Source of the DNA: JBCBSS01 sp039819065 | Lineage (GTDB): Bacteria > Bacteroidota > Bacteroidia > Cytophagales > Cyclobacteriaceae | Reading direction: 5' to 3' | Length of the DNA: 57,447 nucleotides | Assembly (NCBI GenBank): GCA_039819065.1 | Contig: JBCBSS010000026.1 | Span: 1-57,447 of the forward strand | Shown here: positions 38,701 through 46,664 of the stretch, piece by piece | How the letters are laid out: every line of letters begins with the position of its first letter | Position numbering within the stretch: position 1 is the first letter of the stretch | Made by a program: the position numbers and the translations under genes | The notes under the pieces: generated by a model | Seen by the model: only the letters and a program-made list of their open reading frames with translations | What the model was told of the DNA's origin: nothing | Databases searched by the model: none

Positions 38701-38940
38701 CACATCAAAATCATTTCGCGCATGGGGGTTATCCTGTACGCCAAGCGAGTTCATTATATCTCCATTGATCGCCTGTGCTTCATCGATCTTGAAAGTGCTA
38801 ACCGTTCCATTGCTATTTACAATACCATCCGGATCGGATGGTTGACGGGTCGGTTCGTATTGGTACAAGTAGGCACTAACACCTATGATTAGTGCCACGA
38901 AAATACCTTTGATGAGTAATAATGGGTTCGGTTTAGTCAT
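35791..38940 (-). CDS. large exported BNR/VPS10-like repeat protein with T9SS type A sorting domain
   Basis: A protein of 1049 residues. Seen: an N-terminal signal anchor (about 9-25); a propeller-like region with many short Asp-box-like motifs (SINGGDSW, SINSGQSW, TTDGGITW) as in sortilin/BNR proteins (about 110-870); an Ig/PKD-like stretch (about 880-960); and a C-terminal T9SS type A domain of about 75 residues starting TIFPNPTSDLVNLAL and ending RRFVKD. T9SS exports such proteins across the outer membrane of Bacteroidota for release or surface attachment. No catalytic residues are evident. Its start overlaps the end of the upstream lipoprotein gene by 8 bp, suggesting coupling. Confidence 0.9.
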   Translation of the reverse strand: MTKPNPLLLIKGIFVALIIGVSAYLYQYEPTRQPSDPDGIVNSNGTVSTFKIDEAQAINGDIMNSLGVQDNPHARNDFDVLRLRSPRTNLIPDNIRQKEVTFTKSIPVSSGYALKSKTLKNARTEAFNFINRGPDNVGGRTRALAFDMNDPSGNTILAGGVSGGMWRSINGGDSWTRTTRRDQFPSVTALVQDPRPGRQNEWYHGTGEVTGNSANGNGGAFYRGDGIYRSINSGQSWEIVPGTATGDITITNNEFRIVNAMVIDQTNLVEDEIYAAVIDGIIRTTDGFQTYEFVLGDPANLSLHTEVAITSTGRLYATVSDQPNGSTGNIDNGIWTSTDGINWTEIDPPAGAATSGYQRTSIGISPSNENIVYFLRTEFAGNDHSLFRYDASTGAIEDRSDAIPQSDGPIGEFDTQNSYDQYVKVHPDNSDVVYLGVVNLYRSTNGFANTSETQWIGGYSEFINAQDRIGIYQNHHPDQHALIFFPNNSNRMISSHDGGLSVTDNNLETNVTQLTDQSGAVADEIVVEWTELNNGYLTTQFYALANNKYIAGDALVMGGMQDNMTQAALDSSPTTEWIQLFGGDGAFCDVTYNSILASAQFAQIVRYSFNEETGQQEDVRNINPPGAGDTPFLFVNPLTTDLVSPNKAFVAGRGLIYYTLDLRTFPSGSDWLTLGSVILNPSENVSAMTSSVTPANQLFFGTTFGRVYRADDTNDIPVNVVEITGDNFPTGGFINCIAVDRRDSDNIFVVFSNYDILSVFQTTDGGITWNAVSGNLEENPDGSGNGPSIRWMEIMPNGSGNIYLLGTSAGLYSTETLNGMNTVWNQEGANTIGNVVVDMLRVRPVEGLVSVATHGNGVFEARMDVPLQASIFKSNTPCEGNRITIFGNGATSEVSNDFNLTYEWFVDGQQIANLNSRAILTDGNPGSYQMRLTNTRTGESALSNVIDIEYIYDDFCGSVITDLENQIAFDEITIFPNPTSDLVNLALTDDFDGNTQVSIYDFNGRIVTTQSADRIGDQLTFDISEQPSGYYFVIAEDNDSRVVRRFVKD

Positions 38941-39352
38941 CTATTCTGCGTGTTAATTGTGCTCGATTCGCTGTGCCATCTGATGATTCAAATGTGAGGG
39001 CATCAACTACAATTTCAGTATTGATGGGAAGCTTTTGTTTAGGCGATCTGTACTCTAGCAACATTACCTCTCCTTTTTCAGGAACGTAGCCACTGAATGT
39101 AGCCCCCTTCCCTTCTATCTCTATAACCCTGAATTCAAAAACAATACGACCATCCGCCTTAGATAGTTGCTTGAGTGCAATCCCCCTAAGCCTTATCTCT
39201 CCTTTCTTGATATTCGCTTTTTTAGGCTGAACAATACCAGTCTGATTATCACCGATTTTTTTACTTGATGCCGTTTGTTGATTACCCTTACAACTGATGG
39301 CCATTAGAATCACTAGGACTGGCAAAAAGGTAAATGGTTTAATATTTTTCAT
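38933..39352 (-). CDS. small lipoprotein coupled to the T9SS protein
   Basis: A protein of 139 residues from the ATG at 39352 (MKNIKPF). The longer frame from 39385 puts 11 residues before a complete lipoprotein signal and is disfavoured. Seen: lipobox AISC (Cys21), a Gln/Lys-rich linker and a beta-rich remainder (RGIALKQL, YVPEKGEVMLLEYRSP). No known family recognised. The 8 bp overlap with the T9SS gene implies that the two are made together. An accessory or surface-retention role is only a guess. Confidence 0.75.
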   Translation of the reverse strand: MKNIKPFTFLPVLVILMAISCKGNQQTASSKKIGDNQTGIVQPKKANIKKGEIRLRGIALKQLSKADGRIVFEFRVIEIEGKGATFSGYVPEKGEVMLLEYRSPKQKLPINTEIVVDALTFESSDGTANRAQLTRRIDD

Positions 39353-39580
39353 TGTAGCGTTTGGTATTGTATAAGGGTATAGCAATCGGTATTTTAATCA
39401 TTTATTATGATTAACAACCCGAAAACTATGGGTGTTTGGCCTAAATGCCATTTAGGTTTCAGAAAGGAAGAAAGAGATAAGACGTGAATATCAATGTCGC
39501 TGCAAAGACCAACTAAGGATAGATATAAAAATTGCCACTCCAATGGAGCGGCATTTGATCATATGATGCTCAATACTATG

Positions 39581-40675
39581 CTAGGAACCCGTTTGTGTCA
39601 CCACTGCTTTTATGGTCACACGTTGAGTGGGAGCGGTTGGATCATTAGAATAGATGGTCACCGACTTCTGTTGATTGCCACGGCGGTTCTTTGAGTCAAA
39701 AGTGACTTTAATAGCAGTACTTTCACCTGGTTTCAAGTCTTCCTTTTCTAGTTTAGAAATGGTGCACCCGCAATTGGCCTTTACTTTTCGTATGTTCAAA
39801 TCGCTTTTACCAGAGTTGGTCAAGGTAAACTTAGTACTTACCTTCTTGCCTTGTAGCACCTTGCCAAAGTCGTGCGTATTATCTGCAATGTTGAGATGGG
39901 GTGCCATAGCCAATTGCTCTTGGGTCATGGGCGGAAAGTATTCTTCTATTGTAGCATAAACAGATATGGACTTACCTGGAGATTCTTTTTCATCAGTATA
40001 AAAGGTAACATTGTCTGACATAAAACCAAGGTCGTTTCTTGACTTACCGTTATAAGTCACAAATATTTTACCCTTTTGCTTTGGTGATAACGCTTGAGGA
40101 ACAAAAGAAACTTTAATATGATCGGGGCCATCTAGTTTATCCAAAAATGTGATGATGGTATCCGATGAATTGTATACGTCAAATTCTCGAACTGTAGGTG
40201 TATCGGTCGTCTTCACTCTTTGCATGTTGAACCCTCTGTATTTGACCCTGATACCGCCTAGTACAACATTCAGTTCTTCATCAATTGATTTTACCTTGGG
40301 AGTAACATTCCCCTTGATAAAGAGCCTAACAACTAAGTCTTCCAAGTCAGTAGTAATGGTAAGTGACTTAGAAAATGAGCCCGGTCTGTTTTTAGGGTTG
40401 TATTGTGCTTGAATGAACCCGTTCTCTCCTGGCGCTACCGGCTCTTTTGACCAATCAGGAGTGGTACAGCCGCATGATGCTCTTACATTCAATATCTTGA
40501 CCGGTTTGTCAGAATTGTTAGTAAAAACAAACTCGTGCGTAACCGGACCGTCTTCCTCTTGAATGTTGCCAAAATCATGAGTGATTTCTGAAAAATTCAG
40601 ATCCTCTATCTGTTGAGCTGACAGTTGAAAACTGATGATAGAAATAATAGTGTATAGACCGGTTATCTTTTTCAT
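39581..40675 (-). CDS. secreted protein with two DUF1573 domains
   Basis: A protein of 364 residues from the ATG at 40675 (MKKITGLYT), chosen because it begins a standard signal peptide; an in-frame ATG at 40711 adds 12 residues. Seen: signal peptide (1-20), a first DUF1573 copy (about 27-120, with THDFGNIQEEDGPV and ASCGCTTPDW), a middle beta domain, and a second copy (about 260-360, with THDFGKVLQGKKV and ANCGCTISKLEK). DUF1573 is an Ig-like ASH-type fold common in Bacteroidota envelopes; role unknown. The 195 bp after it, up to the lipoprotein gene, shows no clear feature. Confidence 0.88.
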   Translation of the reverse strand: MKKITGLYTIISIISFQLSAQQIEDLNFSEITHDFGNIQEEDGPVTHEFVFTNNSDKPVKILNVRASCGCTTPDWSKEPVAPGENGFIQAQYNPKNRPGSFSKSLTITTDLEDLVVRLFIKGNVTPKVKSIDEELNVVLGGIRVKYRGFNMQRVKTTDTPTVREFDVYNSSDTIITFLDKLDGPDHIKVSFVPQALSPKQKGKIFVTYNGKSRNDLGFMSDNVTFYTDEKESPGKSISVYATIEEYFPPMTQEQLAMAPHLNIADNTHDFGKVLQGKKVSTKFTLTNSGKSDLNIRKVKANCGCTISKLEKEDLKPGESTAIKVTFDSKNRRGNQQKSVTIYSNDPTAPTQRVTIKAVVTQTGS

Positions 40676-40813
40676 GAGACTGAATGGTTCAAAATTACTT
40701 TGATACAACAAAGTTATAAAAAAGGCTTAAAGCACGCTGTAGTTATTCATTATTAACATACCAATAACAATTTTGTATTGGTTTTTATTTTATTTGCGCC
40801 AAACAATCGAATT

Positions 40814-41794
40814 ATGGCAAGAATACTTACCGGTATCCAAAGCTCGGGAAGGCCTCACCTTGGCAACTTGTTGGGAGCCATTATCCCAGGCATCAAGCTA
40901 TCTGAGAATGAGAAGAACGAGTCTTTCTTCTTCATTGCAGATTTGCATTCACTCACCAGTTTAAAGGACGCAGAAGCGCGTTTAGAAAACGTGAATGCGA
41001 CTGCGGCGGCTTGGCTCGCCTTTGGGTTTGATACTGATAAGAATTATTTCTACCGCCAGTCTCATATTCCGGAAGTATGTGAGTTGACCTGGTATATGAA
41101 CTGCTTCACGCCATTCCCTATGTTGGCCAATGCTCATTCCTTCAAGGATAAAGCTGACCAGTTAGCGGACGTAAACGCTGGTCTATTCACTTATCCGGTG
41201 TTGATGGCGTGTGACATTATCATGTATGATGCTAACATCGTACCCGTTGGTAAGGATCAAAAGCAGCATCTGGAGATTACCAGAGACATCGCTAGTGCTT
41301 TCAATAATCAGTACGGAGAGACTTTCGTAGTACCTGAGGCTCAAATTGCTGAGGAGGTACAAACCATTCCTGGAACTGATGGCAGAAAAATGAGTAAGTC
41401 TTACGGTAATACTATTGATATCTTTTTGCCGGACAAAAAGCTCAGGAAGCAGATCATGACCATTGTCACGGATAGCACACCTTTAGAAGAACCGAAAAAC
41501 CCAGATACGTGCAGTGTCTTCGCTTTATACAAATTATTGGCCAGCGATAATCAAACCGCTGAAATGCGCGGTAATTATGAAGGGGGTAATTATGGTTACG
41601 GGCATGCCAAGCAGGCGCTATTTGAACTGATAGTCGACAAGTTCAAAGATGAACGTGAAAAATTCAATTACTACATGGAAAATAACGCTGAGTTAGAAAA
41701 GAAGCTTCAGACTGGCGAAGAAAAGGCACGCGTTATTGCCCATAATACCCTAGATCGAGTGAAGAAGCATCTGGGCTATAGTACAAAAAAGTAA
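40814..41794 (+). CDS. trpS: tryptophan--tRNA ligase
   Basis: A protein of 326 residues from the ATG at 40814 (MARILTGIQ); an upstream in-frame codon at 40778 would add 12 residues absent from the family. Seen: the class I HIGH-type motif in SSGRPHLGNLL, FTYPVLMACDIIMYDA, PVGKDQKQHLE and the KMSKS motif in GRKMSKSYGN. It charges tRNA-Trp. A TTTATTTG sequence at 40789-40796 is a likely -7 element. It ends at a strong bidirectional hairpin. Confidence 0.97.
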   Translation: MARILTGIQSSGRPHLGNLLGAIIPGIKLSENEKNESFFFIADLHSLTSLKDAEARLENVNATAAAWLAFGFDTDKNYFYRQSHIPEVCELTWYMNCFTPFPMLANAHSFKDKADQLADVNAGLFTYPVLMACDIIMYDANIVPVGKDQKQHLEITRDIASAFNNQYGETFVVPEAQIAEEVQTIPGTDGRKMSKSYGNTIDIFLPDKKLRKQIMTIVTDSTPLEEPKNPDTCSVFALYKLLASDNQTAEMRGNYEGGNYGYGHAKQALFELIVDKFKDEREKFNYYMENNAELEKKLQTGEEKARVIAHNTLDRVKKHLGYSTKK

Positions 41795-41812
41795 ATAGCA
41801 TTTTAGACAAAT

Positions 41813-41850
41813 AAAAAAAGCCATGATAGGCATCTGTCATGGCTTTTTTT
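41813..41850. terminator. strong bidirectional intrinsic terminator
   Basis: A-run plus GCCATGA (41813-41826), a short loop, then TCATGGC followed by a T-run (41837-41850). Almost perfect 14 bp stem with runs on both sides, placed between convergent trpS and the 145-residue unknown gene. Confidence 0.85.
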
Positions 41851-41867
41851 GATCTATTTGATTTGTT

Positions 41868-42305
41868 CTATACTTTCCTTTTGGCCGTCCAGACTACTTC
41901 TTTATTGTTCTTATCAATTTGAAGCATAATTCTGGTTGGATTGGGCAATAACACCAATTTGGTTTCTTTTCCCGGATAGTCGTCTACATCTACATATACC
42001 CCTTCCTTAAAGGCTACATCATAATGATCGCCTTGCACTTCATATTGGTTAGCCAAATAAGCTATGGGCAGTAGTACGTCATTATCAGGGCAAAGTTCAT
42101 CGTGAACCTCATGAAATGCATCTTCTAAAAACTCTCCATACTTTTCAAGGAAAGTATCTTCCATATCATGTAGTTCTTCCTCAAGCTTATCATAAAACTC
42201 ATTGCTATAGTCGGTATCACTTAGCAGGTTCTTTTTCTCTACCAAAGCTCGAAGATCAGAGTCCATCGCTTCGATGTCCATAGGATTGATGATTTTGTAG
42301 CTCAA
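41868..42305 (-). CDS. conserved acidic protein of unknown function
   Basis: A protein of 145 residues, no signal peptide or membrane segment. It is strongly acidic in the first 85 residues (DKLEEELHDMEDTFLEKYGEFLEDAF, helical), followed by a beta-rich part (QGDHYDVAFKEGVYVDVDDYPG, TRIMLQIDKNNKEVVW). I do not recognise a family. It is flanked by the trpS terminator and a 128 bp gap before hppD, so it is probably transcribed alone. Codon use looks like that of its neighbours. Confidence 0.75.
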   Translation of the reverse strand: MSYKIINPMDIEAMDSDLRALVEKKNLLSDTDYSNEFYDKLEEELHDMEDTFLEKYGEFLEDAFHEVHDELCPDNDVLLPIAYLANQYEVQGDHYDVAFKEGVYVDVDDYPGKETKLVLLPNPTRIMLQIDKNNKEVVWTAKRKV

Positions 42306-42433
42306 AACTGATTTGTTTTTTTTCTTGTGAAATAATCTAATTATTAAGATACGAACTGTCTGGCATTTTACACAAATTATTTTTTCTACAGGCAGAATGT
42401 CCTAATTTTATAATACTCCAAAGTTAACCTTGT

Positions 42434-43528
42434 ATGAATCAAGACTTTCTACCTATCAATGGCACAGACTATGTCGAATTTTACGTAGGTAACGCCAAAC
42501 AATCTGCCTTATTTTACCAAGTAGCATTTGGTTACAAATTAGTCGCTTATAGTGGCCCCGAAACGGGTGTCAAAGACAGAGCCTCTTATGTCCTGGTACA
42601 GGATAAAGTAAGATTGGTACTGACCAGCGCCATGCACCCCGATTCACCCATTTCCGAGCATGTAAAGCGACACGGTGATGGTGTCAAAGTACTGGCACTT
42701 TGGGTGGACGATGCTGAGCGGTCTTTCAATGAAACCACCAGCCGTGGCGCCGTGGCAGTTGCACCTCATCAAACACTGGAAGACGAGTTTGGAACGGTTA
42801 AAGTAGCCAGCATTAAAACCTATGGAGAGACGATACATACGTTTGTAGAAAGAAAGGACTACAAAGGGGTATTTCTACCGGGATATACCGAGAAAGAAAG
42901 TGGTATCGAGGTGAAGCCTATAGGTTTGAAATATATTGATCACTGTGTAGGTAATGTTGGATGGGGGGAGATGAACACCTGGGTGGAGTTCTACGAGAAG
43001 GTGATGGGTTTTAGTCTGTTAGTCACGTTTGATGATAAGGATATCTCCACTGACTATACTGCCTTGATGTCGAAGGTAGTGAGTAATGGCAATGGTTATA
43101 TCAAGTTTCCTATCAATGAACCGGCAGAGGGCAAGAAGAAGTCACAGATAGAAGAGTATCTCGATTTCTATCATGGGTCGGGTGTGCAACACATTGCTAT
43201 CGCTACAAATGACATTATTGAAACGGTATCTGAACTGAGGAGCAGAGGCGTAGACTTTCTACGTGTACCTGATAACTATTACGATGATCTACTCGATCGT
43301 GTGGGCAGCATTGATGAAGATATTCAACCCTTACGTGACCTCAATATCCTTGTTGATCGGGATGACGAGGGTTATCTGTTACAGATATTTACCAAACCGG
43401 TTCAGGACCGTCCTACATTGTTTTATGAGATTATCCAGCGAAAAGGAGCTAAATCTTTCGGAAAGGGTAATTTCAAAGCATTATTCGAAGCCATAGAAAG
43501 AGAACAGGCCCTTCGTGGTAATTTATAA
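42434..43528 (+). CDS. hppD: 4-hydroxyphenylpyruvate dioxygenase
   Basis: A protein of 364 residues. Two vicinal-oxygen-chelate domains; the iron ligands of the C-terminal one are seen as H170 (YIDHCVGNV), H253 (VQHIAIA) and E332 (LFYEIIQRKGAKSFGKGNF). The C-terminal FGKGNFKALFEAIE helix gating the active site is present. It converts 4-hydroxyphenylpyruvate to homogentisate in tyrosine breakdown. Homogentisate dioxygenase, often adjacent, is not in the window. Confidence 0.96.
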   Translation: MNQDFLPINGTDYVEFYVGNAKQSALFYQVAFGYKLVAYSGPETGVKDRASYVLVQDKVRLVLTSAMHPDSPISEHVKRHGDGVKVLALWVDDAERSFNETTSRGAVAVAPHQTLEDEFGTVKVASIKTYGETIHTFVERKDYKGVFLPGYTEKESGIEVKPIGLKYIDHCVGNVGWGEMNTWVEFYEKVMGFSLLVTFDDKDISTDYTALMSKVVSNGNGYIKFPINEPAEGKKKSQIEEYLDFYHGSGVQHIAIATNDIIETVSELRSRGVDFLRVPDNYYDDLLDRVGSIDEDIQPLRDLNILVDRDDEGYLLQIFTKPVQDRPTLFYEIIQRKGAKSFGKGNFKALFEAIEREQALRGNL

Positions 43529-43579
43529 TATTGATTTCAACACTTTCTTATTTATTCTAATTCAACCTTATTCTACATC

Positions 43580-45310
43580 ATGTCTCAGGAAATTCATGAC
43601 AAGGCCAATAAGTGGCTAGCTAGTAACATTGACGATGCGTCTAAGCAGGAAATACAATCTATGCTGGATGCTGAAGATTCTACCGAATTGGTGGAAGCAT
43701 TCTATAAAGACCTCGAGTTTGGTACTGGTGGTCTTCGCGGAATTATGGGTGTCGGTTCTAATAGAATGAACCGGTATACAGTGGGGATGGCCACTCAGGG
43801 TTTGGCTAACTATCTTAAGCAATCATTTCCCGGCCAGGAAATAAAGGTGGTAATTGCTTATGATAGCAGAAACAACAGCCGGAAGTTTGCTAATGATACT
43901 GCTTCGGTATTTTCTGCCAATGACATTCACGTATATTTCTTTGATAAGCTCCGCCCTACACCGGAGCTTTCGTTCGCCATTAGACATTTCGGTGCTCAAA
44001 GTGGTGTGGTACTCACCGCTTCTCACAACCCTAAGGAATATAATGGCTATAAGGCTTATTGGGACGATGGTGCTCAACTCACACCTCCCCATGACAATAA
44101 TGTAATAGAGGAAGTCAAAAAGATACAGAGCATTGATGATATCAATTTCACTCGAAAAGAGGATAAGATTGAAGTGGTAGATGAGCAATTCGACCAAATC
44201 TACCTGGATGCTATCAAAGGACTTTCGTTAGCTCCTGAAGCCATTGCGGCTCAAAAGGATTTAAAGATCGTGTTCTCTTCCATACACGGTACTGGTATAG
44301 AGCTAGTGCCACCGGTACTCAAGGCGTTTGGCTTTGAAAATGTCCATGTGGTTGAGGAGCAGGCAGAGCCTAATGGCAATTTCCCCACAGTGGTATATCC
44401 TAACCCGGAGGAGGCAGAGGCTATGAGCCTCGCATTGAAAAAAGCGGCTGATATAGATGCAGATTTGGTGATGGCTACCGATCCTGATTCTGATCGCGTT
44501 GGCATTGCGGTTAAAAACCATAAAGGCGAGTTTCAACTGCTAAATGGTAATCAAACGGGTAGTTTGCTGATCTACTATTTACTGACAAAATGGAAAGAGA
44601 ATGGCAAACTAGATGGTAAGCAATACGTGGTAAACACAGTAGTAACTACTGATTTGATAAAAAGGATTGCCGAAGGGTTCGATGTGAACTGCTATAGTAC
44701 CCTGACTGGCTTTAAATACATCGCTACGCTTATCAAAGACCTTGAAGGCAAAGAAGTGTACATCGGTGGTGGAGAAGAAAGCTATGGATACCTTATCGGG
44801 GATTTTGTCCGTGATAAGGATGCAATTTCATCTTGCGCCATGATTGCCGAAATGACAGCTTATGCCAAAAACCAAGGCAAGAGTCTTTTCGACATGCTAA
44901 TCGATATGTATGAAAAGTTTGGTTTCTTCAAAGAAAAACTAATGAGTCTTACGAAGAAGGGAAAAAGTGGTGCTGAAGAAATTCAACAGATGATGATAGA
45001 CCTGCGCAACAACCCACCAGCGCACTTTAACGGTTCTAAAATCATTGAGACTATCGATTATAAAACTGGTATTAAGAAGGACCTGAGTACTGGAAATGAG
45101 GAAAAAATAGATTTCCCAACGTCAAACGTCTTACAGTTTTTCACCGAAGACGGATGTAAGATTTCTGCCCGTCCTTCAGGAACTGAGCCGAAAATCAAGT
45201 TCTATTTCAGCGTAAATAGCACACTACAGGCTCCTGAACAGTTCGACAAAGTGGCTGATGAGTTAGACAAAAAGATCGCTGGAATTGCCGATAGCCTGGG
45301 CATCAATTAA
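43580..45310 (+). CDS. phosphoglucomutase/phosphomannomutase family protein
   Basis: A protein of 576 residues, the length of the long bacterial alpha-phosphohexomutases. Seen: GTGGLRGIMG near the N-terminus, the phosphoserine loop TASHNPKEYNGYK (catalytic S148), the metal loop DPDSDR (from D301), the sugar-specificity loop GGGEESYGYLIGD and the phosphate-binding loop RPSGTEPK. It interconverts hexose 1- and 6-phosphates. Glucose is the likely substrate by length, but mannose or ribose use cannot be excluded. It starts 51 bp after hppD and ends at an inverted repeat. Confidence 0.94.
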   Translation: MSQEIHDKANKWLASNIDDASKQEIQSMLDAEDSTELVEAFYKDLEFGTGGLRGIMGVGSNRMNRYTVGMATQGLANYLKQSFPGQEIKVVIAYDSRNNSRKFANDTASVFSANDIHVYFFDKLRPTPELSFAIRHFGAQSGVVLTASHNPKEYNGYKAYWDDGAQLTPPHDNNVIEEVKKIQSIDDINFTRKEDKIEVVDEQFDQIYLDAIKGLSLAPEAIAAQKDLKIVFSSIHGTGIELVPPVLKAFGFENVHVVEEQAEPNGNFPTVVYPNPEEAEAMSLALKKAADIDADLVMATDPDSDRVGIAVKNHKGEFQLLNGNQTGSLLIYYLLTKWKENGKLDGKQYVVNTVVTTDLIKRIAEGFDVNCYSTLTGFKYIATLIKDLEGKEVYIGGGEESYGYLIGDFVRDKDAISSCAMIAEMTAYAKNQGKSLFDMLIDMYEKFGFFKEKLMSLTKKGKSGAEEIQQMMIDLRNNPPAHFNGSKIIETIDYKTGIKKDLSTGNEEKIDFPTSNVLQFFTEDGCKISARPSGTEPKIKFYFSVNSTLQAPEQFDKVADELDKKIAGIADSLGIN

Positions 45311-45313
45311 GAC

Positions 45314-45349
45314 GTTTTGGTTTGAAATGGTCTAGTTTCAAACCAAAAC
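45314..45349 (+). terminator. inverted repeat after the phosphohexomutase gene
   Basis: GTTTTGGTTTGAAA (45314-45327) and TTTCAAACCAAAAC (45336-45349) form a perfect 14 bp stem with an 8-base loop, 3 bases after the stop codon. No T-run follows, so it is either a weak terminator or a 3'-end protecting hairpin. Confidence 0.55.
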
Positions 45350-45638
45350 CATATATTGAAACACTAATTCACAAAAACCTCATAATCAGATACTTATATA
45401 AATAATTCAAAATTTATTTTGGTTTTAGAGTACTTTTAATGCCCAAAAAGTAATAAATTTATCCAACTGGCCGTTCCCATTTTGGGTTCAATTATCCAGT
45501 ATCAGTCGTCTGCCAATGGCTATGATATCTGGCACGGTTTTTTAACAATCTGCTTTTCAGGTTATTAAAAAATAATTCTAAATACACGAAACATTTGGCA
45601 TTATTTTCGTGTAATGTTTAGTGCAAACGTTAATCATT
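45350..45638 (+). other. non-coding gap with possible small RNA ending in a hairpin and T-run
   Basis: Together with the repeat before it, this is a gene-free stretch of 328 bases, AT-rich. TTATTTTG at 45414-45421 resembles a -7 element. CCAGTATCA (45496-45504) pairs with TGATATCTGG (45523-45532, one bulge) and is followed by CGG and six or more T from 45537. This could be a small RNA of about 110 bases, or a leader/attenuator of the following gene. No match to a known RNA family is recognised. Confidence 0.3.
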
Positions 45639-45938
45639 ATGGCAACATACCCCATTTATTACAAGAAAGAATCTCAGAGCCGTTTTATTAAGCGTGTTTC
45701 TGATCATGAGTGTTTCCACGTTCAGGTGATGGATCACCTTAATGGACACAGCACTCACACGCACACTAAGTGCAGCTTCGGTACGAAGCAGAATATGGAT
45801 ACATATCTGGCTTCGTTTATAGCCTGCGAAAAAGATGAATATGAGGTAGCCCTCAATGACTTTTTCCAGTTAGCTGGTAATAGCAAAAGAGTTATTCCTA
45901 GATATGAAGAAAGCTGGGCGGCAAGACCGGCCAGTTGA
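45639..45938 (+). CDS. small protein of unknown function
   Basis: A protein of 99 residues from the ATG at 45639 (MATYPIYYKK); an earlier in-frame ATG at 45621 adds only six residues and has no better context. No signal peptide or membrane segment. A His/Thr-rich central stretch (LNGHSTHTHTKCSF) and a helical part (NMDTYLASFIACEKDEYEVALNDFF). No family recognised. It is followed 38 bp later by a strong terminator, so it is a separate transcription unit, and the long non-coding region before it may regulate it. Confidence 0.7.
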   Translation: MATYPIYYKKESQSRFIKRVSDHECFHVQVMDHLNGHSTHTHTKCSFGTKQNMDTYLASFIACEKDEYEVALNDFFQLAGNSKRVIPRYEESWAARPAS

Positions 45939-45976
45939 ACTATATTACCCTTATAATCTAAACAACCAAGATATTG

Positions 45977-46003
45977 AAAGCAGGCCAATGGCCTGCTTTT
46001 TTG
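45977..46003. terminator. intrinsic terminator
   Basis: AAAGCAGGCC, loop AAT, GGCCTGCTTT, then further T. A compact 10 bp GC-rich stem with a T-run on the plus strand and an A-run start that also gives T after the hairpin on the minus strand. It separates the small protein gene from the convergent lipoprotein gene. Confidence 0.88.
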
Positions 46004-46016
46004 TTTTCATAGAAAA

Positions 46017-46664
46017 TCAATCAGCAAACAAGGCTTCTATTTCCTTAGCTTTGGACTTATCTACAATTGATTCACTTATGCCATTTTTATCAATGATATA
46101 GGTTCTGATCGTATCAATTTCAAAAGCAACTTCCGCATCTGAACCAACATAGCTCACCCAATATTGATGTTTATATACTTTTGTCGCATTATCTTCACTG
46201 ATTATGAATGCTTCGGCATCTCCATTAACTCCTTCCTCGAAAAAGGAATTACTCAGTTCCAACGCATCCAAGATTGTTTCACCATCTTCACGGATTAAGA
46301 ATAAATATATACTGTTATAGCTATCGAAATCATGCTGAAACCGAATCAACTTAGCGTAGACGTTCCCATCAAGCCGGTATTGATTTAAGTCAAACGCCAG
46401 AAATTCAGGGCTTACCTTCATATCATAAAGGTTGTTTTCTCCGACATGATGAATGTAAAAATCCTTGAGGGAATCCGTTATGGCTGTTCCCTTCAAAGAG
46501 CCGTAATCTTTGGCTATATCAAGAAATGCATGCAAGCTATCAGGTAATTGGTCATCTGAATTATTGGCATTGTCACCGCTATTAGAATGGCTACACGATA
46601 ACAATACAGTAAAGGCTACAACTAGCACATTAGTACTTAGGAGTAAAGGTCTCAACATTTTCAT
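46017..46664 (-). CDS. lipoprotein of unknown function overlapping the NodB-type gene
   Basis: A protein of 215 residues. Seen: lipobox LLSC (Cys24) after a hydrophobic signal; an Asn/Asp/Ser-rich linker; a mixed alpha/beta domain (YDMKVSPEFLAFDL, FDSYNSIYLFLIRED) with no recognised family. Its start lies 35 bp inside the end of the NodB-type gene, so the two are translated together. A lipoprotein tied to a possible wall-active enzyme could be an immunity or partner protein, but this is inference only. Confidence 0.75.
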   Translation of the reverse strand: MKMLRPLLLSTNVLVVAFTVLLSCSHSNSGDNANNSDDQLPDSLHAFLDIAKDYGSLKGTAITDSLKDFYIHHVGENNLYDMKVSPEFLAFDLNQYRLDGNVYAKLIRFQHDFDSYNSIYLFLIREDGETILDALELSNSFFEEGVNGDAEAFIISEDNATKVYKHQYWVSYVGSDAEVAFEIDTIRTYIIDKNGISESIVDKSKAKEIEALFAD

